Assembly: GCA_910585825.1 (NCBI GenBank)
Contig: CAJUEY010000002.1
Location: forward strand, 72,713 to 136,712
Length of the DNA: 64,000 nt
Origin: an uncultured Lachnospiraceae bacterium
GTDB taxonomy: Bacteria; Bacillota; Clostridia; Lachnospirales; Lachnospiraceae
Reading direction: 5' to 3'
How positions within the stretch are numbered: position 1 is the first letter of the stretch; every line of letters starts with the position of its first letter. Below the pieces are notes generated by a model. The model did not search any database. It was not told the origin of the DNA and saw nothing but the letters and a program-made list of their open reading frames with translations. Below are positions 34,170-43,950 of this stretch, piece by piece. Made by a program: the position numbers and the translations under genes.

Positions 34170-34637
34170 TTGACAAATGAGGAGAGAGAGTTTCAGGAAA
34201 TTGTGAATAAGTTCAAAGCGCTGCATATGTCTGCGATCCTGCCCGGAATCAATCAGGGGGATTTTGCAGTGATGAGAGCCATCTGGCAGTGTATGCAGAA
34301 GAATCACAGCTCCAAAGTCAGAGTGGCTGAAATTGTAAAATCCATGCATATTCCGGCTCCGGCTGTATCCAGATGTTTTCGGATGTTAGAGGGAAAAGGA
34401 TACATTGCAAGAAGCGTTGACACAAAAGACAGAAGAAATGTCTGCGTTGAGATGACAGAAGAGGGAAAACGGATTTTTCTGGCGGCAGAAGAGAGCATGA
34501 GCTCCTTTGCAGAGGCGGTTTTTGGAAAAATGGGGCGTGAGGATATGCAGAAACTGAATGCCTATCTGAGAAAATTTCTTCATGTATTTCAGCTTGAAAT
34601 TGAAAAGCGGACAATCAAAAACAGGGAGGAGACGTAA
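34170..34637 (+). CDS. MarR-family repressor
   Basis: 155 aa winged-helix protein: KVRVAEIVKSMHIPAPAVSR is the recognition segment (about 52-71), EGKGYIARSVDTKDRRNVCVEMTEEG the wing. The best start is TTG 34170 with AGGAGGTGA five bases upstream; an ATG at 34110 would run through the operators. The gene lies three bases before an ABC exporter pair, which it likely represses together with itself until a drug-like ligand binds. Confidence 0.88.
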   Translation: MTNEEREFQEIVNKFKALHMSAILPGINQGDFAVMRAIWQCMQKNHSSKVRVAEIVKSMHIPAPAVSRCFRMLEGKGYIARSVDTKDRRNVCVEMTEEGKRIFLAAEESMSSFAEAVFGKMGREDMQKLNAYLRKFLHVFQLEIEKRTIKNREET

Positions 34638-34640
34638 AAT

Positions 34641-36749
34641 ATGGTAAAGATTTTTAAAAATATGATCCCTTATTGGCGCACGATGATCATTATTTTACTG
34701 TTGCTGATGGTTCAGGCATTTTGTGATCTGTCCCTGCCGCAGTATACATCAGACATTATTGATGTTGGAATTATAAACGGAGGCATATCCCACGTATTGC
34801 CTGAGAAAATAACAAAAGAAGAATTTGAAAACGCAAAGGGATTTATGTCAGAAGAAGAGGCGGCTTTATGGGAAGATTCTTATGAACCGGAGACAGACGC
34901 CGTCTATGCACGCATTGTACAGGAGGAAGAAAAGCTGGAACAATTGGATGATGAGCTTTTGAGGCCTCTTTTGATGAGATATTATGTGTCAGGCGGCCAG
35001 AATATGGAAGACGGCGGATTTGATATTTCCAAGGAAAATATGGAAAAGATCACAGATTCCATAGGAGATCAGATGCTTATGTCCATGGGCATTGCTTATG
35101 CGAAGTCCTGCGATAAAGCCGCGGGAATGGATCTGGATGAAGTTCAGACGCGTTATCTCTGGAAATCCGGCGGAAAAATGTTTCTGATGGCGCTGTTGAT
35201 GCTGGCTGCGTCTGTGGGCGTGGGATTTCTGGCATCCAGAGTCGGCGCGGGGATTGGAAAGAATTTAAGAGGCGCTGTGTTTCAGAGAGTGGTTCAGTTT
35301 TCCAATTCCGAAATGGATCGGTTTTCCACGGCGTCTTTGATCACCAGAAGCACCAATGACATCCAACAGATACAGATGGTGTCTGTCATTATGCTGCGGA
35401 TGCTTTTATATGCCCCCATTATCGGAATCGGCGGTATTTATAAGGTGATGAAGACGGGAGCGAATATGAGCTGGATTATCGCTTTGGCAGTGATTGCCAT
35501 TATGGGATTTGTATCCCTTTTGATGTCCGTAGCCATGCCGAAATTCAAATCCATGCAGAAACTGGTGGATGCATTGAATCTGGTTTCCAGAGAGATTTTA
35601 ACAGGCCTTTCAGTAATCCGGGCATTTCGGCGAGAAGATAAAGAAGAAGAGCGGTTTGATGCGGCAAACCGGAATCTGATGAAAACCCAGCTGTTTACCA
35701 ACAGAGTGATGACTTTTATGTCGCCGGGCATGATGCTTGTGATGTACGGAACGACATTGCTGATCGTGTGGGTGTCTGCCCACAGGATTGATGCCGGAAC
35801 ACTGCAGGTAGGGGCGATGACAGCCTTTATTACTTATGCAATGCAGATTGTCATGTCATTTCTGATGCTGACGATGATGTCGATTATGCTGCCGAGGGCA
35901 GGCGTTGCAGCAGAACGTATCGACGAGGTATTAAACACAGAATCTTCGATTCTGGAACCGGAACATCCACGGAAATTAAATGCGCATAAAGGAGTCGTAT
36001 CTTTTTCTCATGTGAGTTTCCGGTACCCGAATGCCAAAGAAAATGCATTGGAGGATATTGATTTTATTGCGGAACCGGGAAAAGTGACGGCGGTGATCGG
36101 AAGCACAGGATGCGGAAAATCCACCATGGTCAACCTGATCCCCCGTTTTTATGACGTGACAGAAGGATGTATTTCCATAGACGGAGAAGATATCCGAAAT
36201 CTTTCTTTCAAAGAACTTCGGGATGAAATCGGTTTTGTGCCCCAGAAGGGCGTCCTGTTTTCCGGAACAATTGCATCCAATCTGCGTTTTGGAAATTCGT
36301 CCGCCAGCGATGCATTGATTCAGGAGGCGGCGGAAATCGCCCAGGCAGCAGACTTTATCCAGGAGAAGAAGGAAGGATACGAAAGCGCCATTGCCCAGGG
36401 AGGGAGCAACGTATCCGGCGGTCAGAAACAGCGTCTGGCCATTGCAAGGGCCATTGCGAAACAACCAGGGATATATATTTTCGACGACAGTTTTTCTGCC
36501 CTTGATATGAAAACGGATGCAAAATTAAGAAAAGCCCTGGAGCAAAAAGTGAAAAACTCCACGGTGATTATTGTAGCTCAGAGAATCAGTACCATTCTTC
36601 ATGCAGATCAGATACTGGTGCTGGATGAAGGCAGAATTGTAGGAAAAGGAACCCATGAGAATCTTCTGAAGGAATGCGACGTTTACCTGCAGATTGCCAA
36701 ATCTCAGTTATCTGCAAAAGAGCTTGGTTTGGAAGAAGGAGAGGTGTGA
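34641..36749 (+). CDS. ABC exporter half, degenerate catalytic site subunit
   Basis: 702 aa: TM1 near 12-32, then an unusually large loop (about 45-165) rich in acidic residues before TM2, further helices to about 425, then the nucleotide-binding domain: Walker A GSTGCGKST, signature NVSGGQKQR, Walker B YIFDDSFSALD. The residue after the Walker B Asp is Asp, not the catalytic Glu. With the next gene it forms a heterodimer of the BmrCD/LmrCD type, where this is the subunit with the weakened site. Substrate unknown; drug or peptide export is inferred from the MarR link. Confidence 0.9.
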   Translation: MVKIFKNMIPYWRTMIIILLLLMVQAFCDLSLPQYTSDIIDVGIINGGISHVLPEKITKEEFENAKGFMSEEEAALWEDSYEPETDAVYARIVQEEEKLEQLDDELLRPLLMRYYVSGGQNMEDGGFDISKENMEKITDSIGDQMLMSMGIAYAKSCDKAAGMDLDEVQTRYLWKSGGKMFLMALLMLAASVGVGFLASRVGAGIGKNLRGAVFQRVVQFSNSEMDRFSTASLITRSTNDIQQIQMVSVIMLRMLLYAPIIGIGGIYKVMKTGANMSWIIALAVIAIMGFVSLLMSVAMPKFKSMQKLVDALNLVSREILTGLSVIRAFRREDKEEERFDAANRNLMKTQLFTNRVMTFMSPGMMLVMYGTTLLIVWVSAHRIDAGTLQVGAMTAFITYAMQIVMSFLMLTMMSIMLPRAGVAAERIDEVLNTESSILEPEHPRKLNAHKGVVSFSHVSFRYPNAKENALEDIDFIAEPGKVTAVIGSTGCGKSTMVNLIPRFYDVTEGCISIDGEDIRNLSFKELRDEIGFVPQKGVLFSGTIASNLRFGNSSASDALIQEAAEIAQAADFIQEKKEGYESAIAQGGSNVSGGQKQRLAIARAIAKQPGIYIFDDSFSALDMKTDAKLRKALEQKVKNSTVIIVAQRISTILHADQILVLDEGRIVGKGTHENLLKECDVYLQIAKSQLSAKELGLEEGEV

Positions 36750-36753
36750 AAGA

Positions 36754-38613
36754 ATGAGTAATGAAAAATCCGAAAGTTATAAAATGAACCGGCCGAGAAG
36801 AGGGCCGGGCGGCATGCACGGCGGCATGATGCCGGGAGAAAAGGCGAAAGATTTCAAAGGTTCTTTTCGGAAACTTCTTTCTTATGTCGGAAGATACAAA
36901 ATCGCTATTTTTATTGTTATGATTCTTGCAGCCTGTTCCACCGTATTTTCTGTATTGGGGCCGAAGATTATGGGCCGGGCGACTACGGTTTTGTCAGAAG
37001 GGCTGATGAGCAAGATTACCGGAACAGGCGGAATTGAGTTTGACCGTATTGCAAAAATTCTGCTGATTACCCTTGCGCTGTATTTGACCAGTTCCTTTCT
37101 TTCTTTTTTCCAGGGCTGGGTGATGACAGGGATTACGCAGAAGATATGCTACCGGATGCGAAAAGAAATTTCGGAAAAAATCAACCGTATGCCGATGAAA
37201 TATTTTGAGAGCAGAACCTATGGAGAGGTGCTGTCCAGAATTACCAATGACGTGGATACCCTTGGCATGGGGCTAAATCAAAGCGTTACCATGATTATTA
37301 CGTCTCTGGCGACGCTGGTTGGCATATTTGTGATGATGCTGTCTATTTCACCAATGATGACGCTGATTGCGCTGGTTATTCTGCCGGTTTCCGGTATTCT
37401 GGTTTCTGTAGTGGTGAAATTTTCTCAGAAATACTTTAAGATGCAGCAGGAATATCTGGGACATATTAACGGGCAGGTAGAAGAAACTTACGGCGGGCAC
37501 CTGGTCATCAAAGCATTCAACAAAGAAGAAGAAACCATTCAGACATTTCACGAGACGAATCAGGTGCTTTATGAATCCGCATGGAAATCCCAGTTTCTGT
37601 CCGGCATGATGCATCCGATTATGGTATTTGTAGGAAATTTAGGCTATGCGGGCGTGGCGATTTCCGGAGGCATTTTAGCGATTCACGGAAAAATCGGAAT
37701 TGGAGATATTCAGGCGTTTATCCAGTATGTCAGAAACTTCACGCAGCCCATCCAGCAGATTGCCCAGGTAATCAACCAGGTACAGTCAATGACGGCTGCA
37801 TCGGAACGTGTCTTTGAATTTCTGGAGGAAGAGGAGGAGCTGCAGACAGTGGAACATCCCCGGTCTTTGGAAGGACTGACAGGACGGGTGGACTTTGAGC
37901 ATGTGCAGTTTGGATACCGGGAAGACCAGACGATCATACATGATTTTTCCGCCAGCGTAAAAGCGGGAGAAAAAATTGCGATTGTAGGGCCGACAGGCGC
38001 CGGAAAGACGACGATGGTAAAGCTTTTGATGCGTTTTTATGACGTCAATCAGGGCTGTATCAAAATTGACGGACGTGATATCAGAGAGTTTAACAGAAGA
38101 GAACTCAGGGATGCCTTTGGAATGGTATTGCAGGATACCTGGCTGTTTCGGGGCAGCATTATGGAAAACATCCGCTACGGCAAACTGGACGCTACCGATG
38201 AAGAAGTGATTGCAGCTGCAAAGGCAGCCCATGCTCATCACTTTATCCAGACGCTTCCGGGCGGTTATGATATGGAGCTAAACGAAGACGCCAGCAACGT
38301 GTCCCAGGGGCAGAAACAGCTTTTGACGATTGCCCGTGCGATTTTGGCGGACAATCGGATTCTGATTCTGGATGAGGCGACTTCTTCCGTAGACACCAGA
38401 ACCGAAATACGAATTCAAAAGGCTATGGACAATTTGATGAGGGGCAGAACCAGTTTTATCATTGCCCACCGGCTTTCCACCATTCGTGATGCAGATTTGA
38501 TTCTTTTTATGAAAGACGGAGATATTGTAGAGCAGGGAAGCCACAACGAACTGATGAAAAAACAGGGATATTACGCGGAGCTTTACAATTCCCAGTTTGA
38601 AGCGGCATCATAA
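36754..38613 (+). CDS. ABC exporter half, canonical Walker B subunit
   Basis: 619 aa: a Gly/Met-rich N-terminal extension (GPGGMHGGMMPG), six membrane helices (about 45-330), nucleotide-binding domain with Walker A GPTGAGKTT, Walker B LILDEATSSVD with catalytic Glu, but signature NVSQGQKQ in place of SGGQ. Together with the upstream half this gives one full site (its Walker motifs plus the partner's SGGQ) and one degenerate site. ATG 36754 has GGAGAGGTG upstream and lies four bases after the partner's stop. Confidence 0.92.
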   Translation: MSNEKSESYKMNRPRRGPGGMHGGMMPGEKAKDFKGSFRKLLSYVGRYKIAIFIVMILAACSTVFSVLGPKIMGRATTVLSEGLMSKITGTGGIEFDRIAKILLITLALYLTSSFLSFFQGWVMTGITQKICYRMRKEISEKINRMPMKYFESRTYGEVLSRITNDVDTLGMGLNQSVTMIITSLATLVGIFVMMLSISPMMTLIALVILPVSGILVSVVVKFSQKYFKMQQEYLGHINGQVEETYGGHLVIKAFNKEEETIQTFHETNQVLYESAWKSQFLSGMMHPIMVFVGNLGYAGVAISGGILAIHGKIGIGDIQAFIQYVRNFTQPIQQIAQVINQVQSMTAASERVFEFLEEEEELQTVEHPRSLEGLTGRVDFEHVQFGYREDQTIIHDFSASVKAGEKIAIVGPTGAGKTTMVKLLMRFYDVNQGCIKIDGRDIREFNRRELRDAFGMVLQDTWLFRGSIMENIRYGKLDATDEEVIAAAKAAHAHHFIQTLPGGYDMELNEDASNVSQGQKQLLTIARAILADNRILILDEATSSVDTRTEIRIQKAMDNLMRGRTSFIIAHRLSTIRDADLILFMKDGDIVEQGSHNELMKKQGYYAELYNSQFEAAS

Positions 38614-38666
38614 ATTGAAAAATACAGGCATAAAATGCAGTAATAGTTCGGATATGGATAAAATCT

Positions 38667-39917
38667 ATGAGACGTATTGTATTGTATTTTTTGCTGATAA
38701 CAGCCAATCTGCTGGCATTAATTTCCAATGAAATGCCATGCCTGGCCGAAGAAACAGAGACAACCATAAAAGAAAGTGAATTATACGCCCGGTCAGCCGT
38801 ATTAATGGATGCTGACTCCGGGCGTATTTTGTACCAGAAAGAAGGGGAAACGCCTCTTCCCATGGCCAGTACAACGAAAATCATGACCTGTATCGTTGCT
38901 CTGGAAAACGGAGTCTTAGAAGATGAAGTGGAGGTGTCTGCCTATGCGGCGTCTATGCCGGATGTGCAGCTGAACATTCGGGAAGGGGAGCATTATATCT
39001 TAAGAGACCTTCTGCATTCCCTGATGTTAGAATCCCATAATGATTCCGCTGTTGCCATTGCAGAGCATATCGGAGGAAGCGTAGAGGGATTTGCCGATCT
39101 GATGAACCGGAAAGCAAAAGAAATCGGATGTGAAAATACTTATTTCATTACGCCCAACGGACTGGATGCGGAAAAAGAGATAGAAACGGCGGACGGAGGA
39201 AAACAGACGGCGGCGCATTCCACTACGGCGGCGGATTTAGCCCGGATTATGAGCTACTGTATCAAGCGTTCGCCCAAAAAAGAGGATTTTCTGGATATTA
39301 CCAGAACGGCATCCTACAGTTTTTCCAATCTGGAGGGGAGCCGCAGTTTTTCCTGCAGCAACCATAATGTCTTTTTAAACATGATGGAAGGCGCTCTTTC
39401 CGGAAAAACCGGTTTTACAGGAAAAGCCGGATACTGCTATGTAGGCGCTTTGGAGAGGGATGACAGGACTTTTGTGGTGGCCCTTCTCGCCTGCGGCTGG
39501 CCGAATAATAAAACTTATAAATGGTCAGACACAAAAAAACTTATGAAATACGGCCTGAAAAATTATCAAAAGCGGGATTTGTCCGGCGAAGAGGTTGTGG
39601 AAGAATGGCTAAAAGATATTCCGGTGTCGGATGCAAAAACACCCCGGCTGTACGAATCTGCCGCTGTCAATGTATATATCAAAGATCAGACAGAGCCGCC
39701 TGTACTGTTGATGAAGGAAGAGGAAAAAATCGAAGTGAAAGCCCAGGCGCAGGAGCATCTGACAGCTCCTGTTCTGTCGGATCAAACTGTCGGAAAAATT
39801 CAATATCTGTTAAACGGAGAAGTCCTGTGGGAACGGCAGATCTGTGTCAAACAGGGAATTGGGCGGGTGAATTATACCTGGTTTTTTAAAATGATTTTTG
39901 CCAATTTTGCATTATAA
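38667..39917 (+). CDS. D-alanyl-D-alanine carboxypeptidase (PBP5/DacF type)
   Basis: 416 aa. Signal peptide 1-27, penicillin-binding fold with Ser68-Thr-Thr-Lys71 (SxxK), SHN in MLESHNDSAV and KTG in LSGKTGFTG. The C-terminal YTWFFKMIFANFAL segment likely anchors it to the membrane. Family function: trims the terminal D-Ala of peptidoglycan pentapeptides. DacF-type enzymes are frequent in sporulators. No strong ribosome site precedes the ATG (about 53 bp from the ABC stop), so readthrough from the ABC operon is possible. Confidence 0.9.
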   Translation: MRRIVLYFLLITANLLALISNEMPCLAEETETTIKESELYARSAVLMDADSGRILYQKEGETPLPMASTTKIMTCIVALENGVLEDEVEVSAYAASMPDVQLNIREGEHYILRDLLHSLMLESHNDSAVAIAEHIGGSVEGFADLMNRKAKEIGCENTYFITPNGLDAEKEIETADGGKQTAAHSTTAADLARIMSYCIKRSPKKEDFLDITRTASYSFSNLEGSRSFSCSNHNVFLNMMEGALSGKTGFTGKAGYCYVGALERDDRTFVVALLACGWPNNKTYKWSDTKKLMKYGLKNYQKRDLSGEEVVEEWLKDIPVSDAKTPRLYESAAVNVYIKDQTEPPVLLMKEEEKIEVKAQAQEHLTAPVLSDQTVGKIQYLLNGEVLWERQICVKQGIGRVNYTWFFKMIFANFAL

Positions 39918-39976
39918 TGATTTTTGTTTCCTACAGCAGCCTTTCGCCCTGTACTGCCGTCCGGCGCATTTTGATA

Positions 39977-40022
39977 GAAAAACAGATTTGAAAGAAGAAC
40001 ATTTTAATCCCGCCTGTTTTTC
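39977..40022 (+). terminator. Weak candidate terminator after the DD-carboxypeptidase
   Basis: GAAAAACAG and CTGTTTTTC form a 9-bp stem across a loop of about 28 nt, ending in a run of T within the stem itself. It lies in the 254-bp gap before the carboxyltransferase operon. Low confidence: long loop, few G-C pairs. Confidence 0.3.
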
Positions 40023-40171
40023 ACAAGGCATCCGCGTTAGAAACGGATAAGTTTGAAATAAGTTTGAACTTTGTTAAAAAAATAGCAAAAACTATTGAAA
40101 ATTTGCAGGAAACAATATACAATTACCTCTGGACAATTTTTAAATTTAAAAAAATAGATGGAGGGCAAAAC

Positions 40172-41608
40172 ATGAGCAGTAGTAACAACAGCTTGGCAAT
40201 GCAGCGTATTGTTAAGTTACTCGACGAGAACAGTTTCATGGAAATCGGTTCGCTCGTCACAGCAAGAAGCACAGACTTTAATTTGTCAAATACGGATACA
40301 CCTTCCGACGGTGTCATCATTGGTCATGGTCTGATCGATGGGAATCTGGTGTTTATTTACAGCCAGGATGCCTCCGTATTGAATGGAACCATCGGTGAGA
40401 TGCATGCAAAGAAGATTGCGTCTGTCTATGACATGGCAATGAAAATGGGCGCGCCGGTCATCGGATTTTTAGACTGTGCGGGTATCCGTCTTCAGGAGTC
40501 TGTGGATGCTTTAAACGGCCTGGGACAGATTTATCTGAAAGAGGCGGAGGCATCCGGAGTCATTCCGCAGATTTCTGCAGTGTTCGGCACATGCGGCGGC
40601 GGGCTTACTGTCGTTCCGGCAATGTGCGATTTCAATTTTATGGAATCTTCCAAAGCCAGGATGTTTGTGAATTCTCCAAATGCCATTCCGGGCAACCGCA
40701 TTGACAAATGCGACACTTCTGCGGCAGACTATCAGGCCAAAGAGACAGGCTGTGTGGATGCAGCGGGTACCGAAGATGAGATTTTAAATTCCATTCGTGA
40801 TCTGGTAAGCCTCCTTCCGGGCAACAACGGCATGGGCGGCCTGACAGAAGACTGCGCAGACGATTTAAACCGCGTCTGTGAGAATTTAAGCGCGATGAAA
40901 GGCGATCCTCGTTACATACTGAGCGAGATTGCAGACGATCATGTATTTTTTGAAACAAAGAAAGATTATGCGAAAGATATGGTAACCGGATTCATCCGTC
41001 TGAACGGCACCACAATAGGAGCGGTTGCGAACTGTACCGAGGTATATGACGAAGAAGGCAAAAAGACAGAAGATTTTGCAAATGTTTTAAGCGCAAGAGG
41101 ATGCGGCAAAGCAGCGGAATTTGTAAGTTTCTGCGATGCATTCGATATTCCGGTATTGTCCGTTACCAATGTGAAAGGCTATAAAGCAAGCGCATGTTCT
41201 GAGAACAATCTGGCAAAAGCAATGGCGAAACTGACCTATGCATTTTCTTCTGCAAACGTGCCAAAAGTAAACCTGATTGTCGGAGAGGCTTACGGAAGCG
41301 CATATGTTACCATGAACTCCAAATCAGTGGGAGCGGATTTGGTATATGCATGGTCAGATGCGAAGATCGGCATGATGGAGGCGGAGCTTGCAGCGAAAAT
41401 TATGTATGCAGATGAAAGCGCAGATGTAATCAGCGAGAAAGCCAAAGAATATGACAAGCTGCAGTCCAGCGTGCTTTCCGCAGCAAGAAGAGGTTATGTG
41501 GATTTGATTATCGAACCTGAGACGACCAGAAAATATTTGGTAGCGGCTTTTGAAATGCTCTATACCAAAAGCGTTTCTGATTCTCTCAAAAAACATGGTA
41601 CAAAATAA
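40172..41608 (+). CDS. Acyl-CoA carboxyltransferase (MmdA/12S transcarboxylase type)
   Basis: 478 aa with the crotonase-like twin carboxyltransferase fold: SDGVIIGHGLIDG and GFLDCAGIRLQE in the first half, FGTCGGGLTVVPAMCDF forming one oxyanion loop, and LIVGEAYGSAYVTM plus YAWSDAKIGMMEAE in the second half. Relatives are methylmalonyl-CoA decarboxylase alpha and the 12S subunit of transcarboxylase; about 510-520 aa is usual, so this is slightly short. ATG 40172 follows GGAGGG; an in-frame start at 40064 has no ribosome site. It is first in an operon with OadG, a biotin carrier, the Na+-pump beta subunit and a 5S-type subunit. The acyl-CoA is not certain. Confidence 0.85.
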   Translation: MSSSNNSLAMQRIVKLLDENSFMEIGSLVTARSTDFNLSNTDTPSDGVIIGHGLIDGNLVFIYSQDASVLNGTIGEMHAKKIASVYDMAMKMGAPVIGFLDCAGIRLQESVDALNGLGQIYLKEAEASGVIPQISAVFGTCGGGLTVVPAMCDFNFMESSKARMFVNSPNAIPGNRIDKCDTSAADYQAKETGCVDAAGTEDEILNSIRDLVSLLPGNNGMGGLTEDCADDLNRVCENLSAMKGDPRYILSEIADDHVFFETKKDYAKDMVTGFIRLNGTTIGAVANCTEVYDEEGKKTEDFANVLSARGCGKAAEFVSFCDAFDIPVLSVTNVKGYKASACSENNLAKAMAKLTYAFSSANVPKVNLIVGEAYGSAYVTMNSKSVGADLVYAWSDAKIGMMEAELAAKIMYADESADVISEKAKEYDKLQSSVLSAARRGYVDLIIEPETTRKYLVAAFEMLYTKSVSDSLKKHGTK

Positions 41609-41625
41609 TAGAAAGGTGAAGTTTC

Positions 41626-42342
41626 ATGAAGAAAAAAATATTTCTCATTGCCGCCATGTGCATAATGATTCTTGGTCTGGCGGCATGTTCAAAAACGGAT
41701 CCTACAACAGTTGATTATAACGGTTATACTTATGATGATTTGCAGATGAACTGCCAGGGAGCTGCACAGACGCTGGCTTCTATGTCAGAAGAAGATAAGG
41801 CATATTATCTTCAGAGCGCCGATGAAACTGTTGTTAATCTGATTAACAGATGGGACGAGGCTGTTGCAGAGTATGGTGCTTTTATTGATTTCGGTGATTT
41901 TGAAATCACCAAATCCGGTAAGACATTAACTGCAGAGCAGACGCTTCATATGGAAAATCGCGATATGGTTCTTACTTATGTATACACCTATCATTCCATG
42001 GAAGTGGAGGATATTACGGTGGATGGCGTATTTACCGTAGGAGAGAAAATGTCAACCGCACTTATGAATACAGTGATGGGCATATCAATTGTATTTCTTG
42101 TGCTGATAATTATCTGTTTATTGATTTGCTGTTTCAACATTTTCCCATATCTGGAGAAGAAGAAAGCAGCAAAGACAGCGTCGGTCAAAGAAGATGTTGT
42201 TTCACAGATTGAGGCTCATGAAGAGAAACAGGCAGACGCAGAGGATGACGGAGAATTAATTGCAGTCATTGCCGCAGCAATTGCAGCTGCAGAAGGAACT
42301 TCTACAGATGGATTTGTAGTGCGTTCGATTCGTAGAAGATAA
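41626..42342 (+). CDS. OadG-type gamma subunit with lipoprotein-like outer domain
   Basis: 238 aa. Starts with a lipoprotein signal ending LGLAAC (Cys21), then an outside domain of about 125 residues, a membrane helix near 150-170 (TVMGISIVFLVLIIICLLIC) and the OadG-type tail with VIAAAIAAAEG and a final VVRSIRRR. Classical OadG is only about 80-100 aa with one helix; here an extra outer domain is fused in front. The gamma subunit normally assembles the decarboxylase with its membrane beta subunit. RBS GAAAGGTG. Confidence 0.85.
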   Translation: MKKKIFLIAAMCIMILGLAACSKTDPTTVDYNGYTYDDLQMNCQGAAQTLASMSEEDKAYYLQSADETVVNLINRWDEAVAEYGAFIDFGDFEITKSGKTLTAEQTLHMENRDMVLTYVYTYHSMEVEDITVDGVFTVGEKMSTALMNTVMGISIVFLVLIIICLLICCFNIFPYLEKKKAAKTASVKEDVVSQIEAHEEKQADAEDDGELIAVIAAAIAAAEGTSTDGFVVRSIRRR

Positions 42343-42373
42343 GAATAAATAACAAAATTAGGAGGATAATTCA

Positions 42374-42745
42374 ATGAAAAATTATACAATTACCGTAAAT
42401 GGAAATGTTTATGATGTTACTGTAGAAGAGAATGGAAACGGCGCGGCAGCACCGGCGCCGAGGAAAATGGCAGCGGCGGCTCCAAAAGCAGCACCGGCTG
42501 CAGCTCCAAAGGCAGCAGCAGGCGCAGGCAATGTAAAGATCGAAGCAAAAGCAGCCGGAAAAGTATTTAAAATTGAAGCAGGCGCAGGCGCTGCGGTAAA
42601 GAAAGGCGATACCGTTTTGATTCTTGAAGTTATGAAAATGGAAACACCTGTTGTGGCTCCGGAAGACGGTACAGTAGCAAGCATTGATGTTGCTGTTGGA
42701 GATCAGGTGGAATCAGGAGCATTATTAGCAACATTAAACAATTAA
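42374..42745 (+). CDS. Biotin carboxyl carrier subunit
   Basis: 123 aa: a short N-terminal strand region, an Ala/Pro-rich flexible linker (residues 23-51) and a biotinyl domain with Lys88 in LEVMKMETPV as the biotin site. Equivalent to the 1.3S subunit of transcarboxylase or the gamma/delta carrier of Na+-pumping decarboxylases. Preceded by AGGAGG; co-transcribed with both neighbours. Confidence 0.93.
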   Translation: MKNYTITVNGNVYDVTVEENGNGAAAPAPRKMAAAAPKAAPAAAPKAAAGAGNVKIEAKAAGKVFKIEAGAGAAVKKGDTVLILEVMKMETPVVAPEDGTVASIDVAVGDQVESGALLATLNN

Positions 42746-42763
42746 TCAGGAGGTTGAAAGACA

Positions 42764-43912
42764 ATGTCATATATTCTCGATACAATGGGGAATCTCCTGC
42801 ATCAGACAGCTTTTTTGAATCTGACCTGGGGAAATTACCTCATGATTGCAGTTGCCTGTATATTTTTGTATCTGGCAATTGCAAGAGGCTATGAACCATT
42901 ATTGTTAGTTCCGATTGCTTTCGGTATGCTTCTGGTTAATATTTATCCGGAAATTATCGCAAGCCCGGAAGAGACAAGTAATGGCATCGGCGGCTTACTT
43001 CACTATTTCTATTTAATGGATGAATGGTCTATTCTGCCTTCCCTGATATTCCTTGGGGTAGGGGCGATGACAGACTTTGGTCCTTTGATTGCAAACCCCG
43101 TCAGTTTCCTGCTGGGTGCGGCAGCGCAGTTTGGTATTTTCGGAGCATATCTGCTGGCAATCTTAATGGGATTCAATGATAAAGCGGCGGCAGCGGTATC
43201 TATTATTGGTGGTGCGGACGGTCCGACATCTATTTTCCTGGCCGGAAAGCTGGGACAGACAGGGCTTATGGGGCCGATTGCAGTTGCAGCATATTCTTAC
43301 ATGGCGCTGGTTCCGATTATTCAGCCTCCGGTTATGAAGGCTTTGACGACGAAGAAAGAACGTGCAATCGTTATGGAAGAACTGCGTCCGGTTTCCAAAC
43401 TGGAGAAGATTCTATTCCCGATTATCGTTACGATTGTCGTATGTATGATTCTTCCCACAACGGCTCCGTTGGTAGGTATGCTGATGTTAGGAAACTTATT
43501 CCGCGAGTCCGGCGTAGTCCGTCAGCTTCAGGAGACGGCTTCTAATGCATTGATGTACATCGTAGTTATTCTGCTGGGTACATCCGTAGGCGCTACGACA
43601 AGCGCAGAAGCGTTCTTAAATATAAGTACGATCAAAATTGTAGTGCTTGGTCTGGTGGCATTCGTATTTGGTACGGCGGCAGGAACTTTATTCGGTAAAT
43701 TATTATGTGTATTAACCAAGGGAAAGATCAATCCTCTGATTGGTTCCGCCGGAGTTTCAGCAGTGCCTATGGCTGCCCGTGTTTCACAGAAAGTCGGAGC
43801 AGAAGAAGATCCGACCAACTTCCTGCTTATGCACGCAATGGGACCGAACGTTGCCGGAGTGATCGGTACGGCCGTTGCAGCCGGCGTATTTATGGCAATC
43901 TTTGGGATATAA
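42764..43912 (+). CDS. Sodium-translocating decarboxylase beta subunit
   Basis: 382 aa membrane protein of the OadB/MmdB/GcdB family. Two conserved helices carry the Na+ path: NPVSFLLGAAAQFGIFGAY and IIGGADGPTSIF, with Asp152 equivalent to the essential Asp of OadB, and a later SAGVSAVPMAAR block. It decarboxylates carboxybiotin and exports Na+. Presence beside the carrier and two carboxyltransferases makes a complete pump possible. Confidence 0.95.
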   Translation: MSYILDTMGNLLHQTAFLNLTWGNYLMIAVACIFLYLAIARGYEPLLLVPIAFGMLLVNIYPEIIASPEETSNGIGGLLHYFYLMDEWSILPSLIFLGVGAMTDFGPLIANPVSFLLGAAAQFGIFGAYLLAILMGFNDKAAAAVSIIGGADGPTSIFLAGKLGQTGLMGPIAVAAYSYMALVPIIQPPVMKALTTKKERAIVMEELRPVSKLEKILFPIIVTIVVCMILPTTAPLVGMLMLGNLFRESGVVRQLQETASNALMYIVVILLGTSVGATTSAEAFLNISTIKIVVLGLVAFVFGTAAGTLFGKLLCVLTKGKINPLIGSAGVSAVPMAARVSQKVGAEEDPTNFLLMHAMGPNVAGVIGTAVAAGVFMAIFGI

Positions 43913-43950
43913 TTGAATATCTGTAAATGAAATCAGGAGGATAGAATCAT

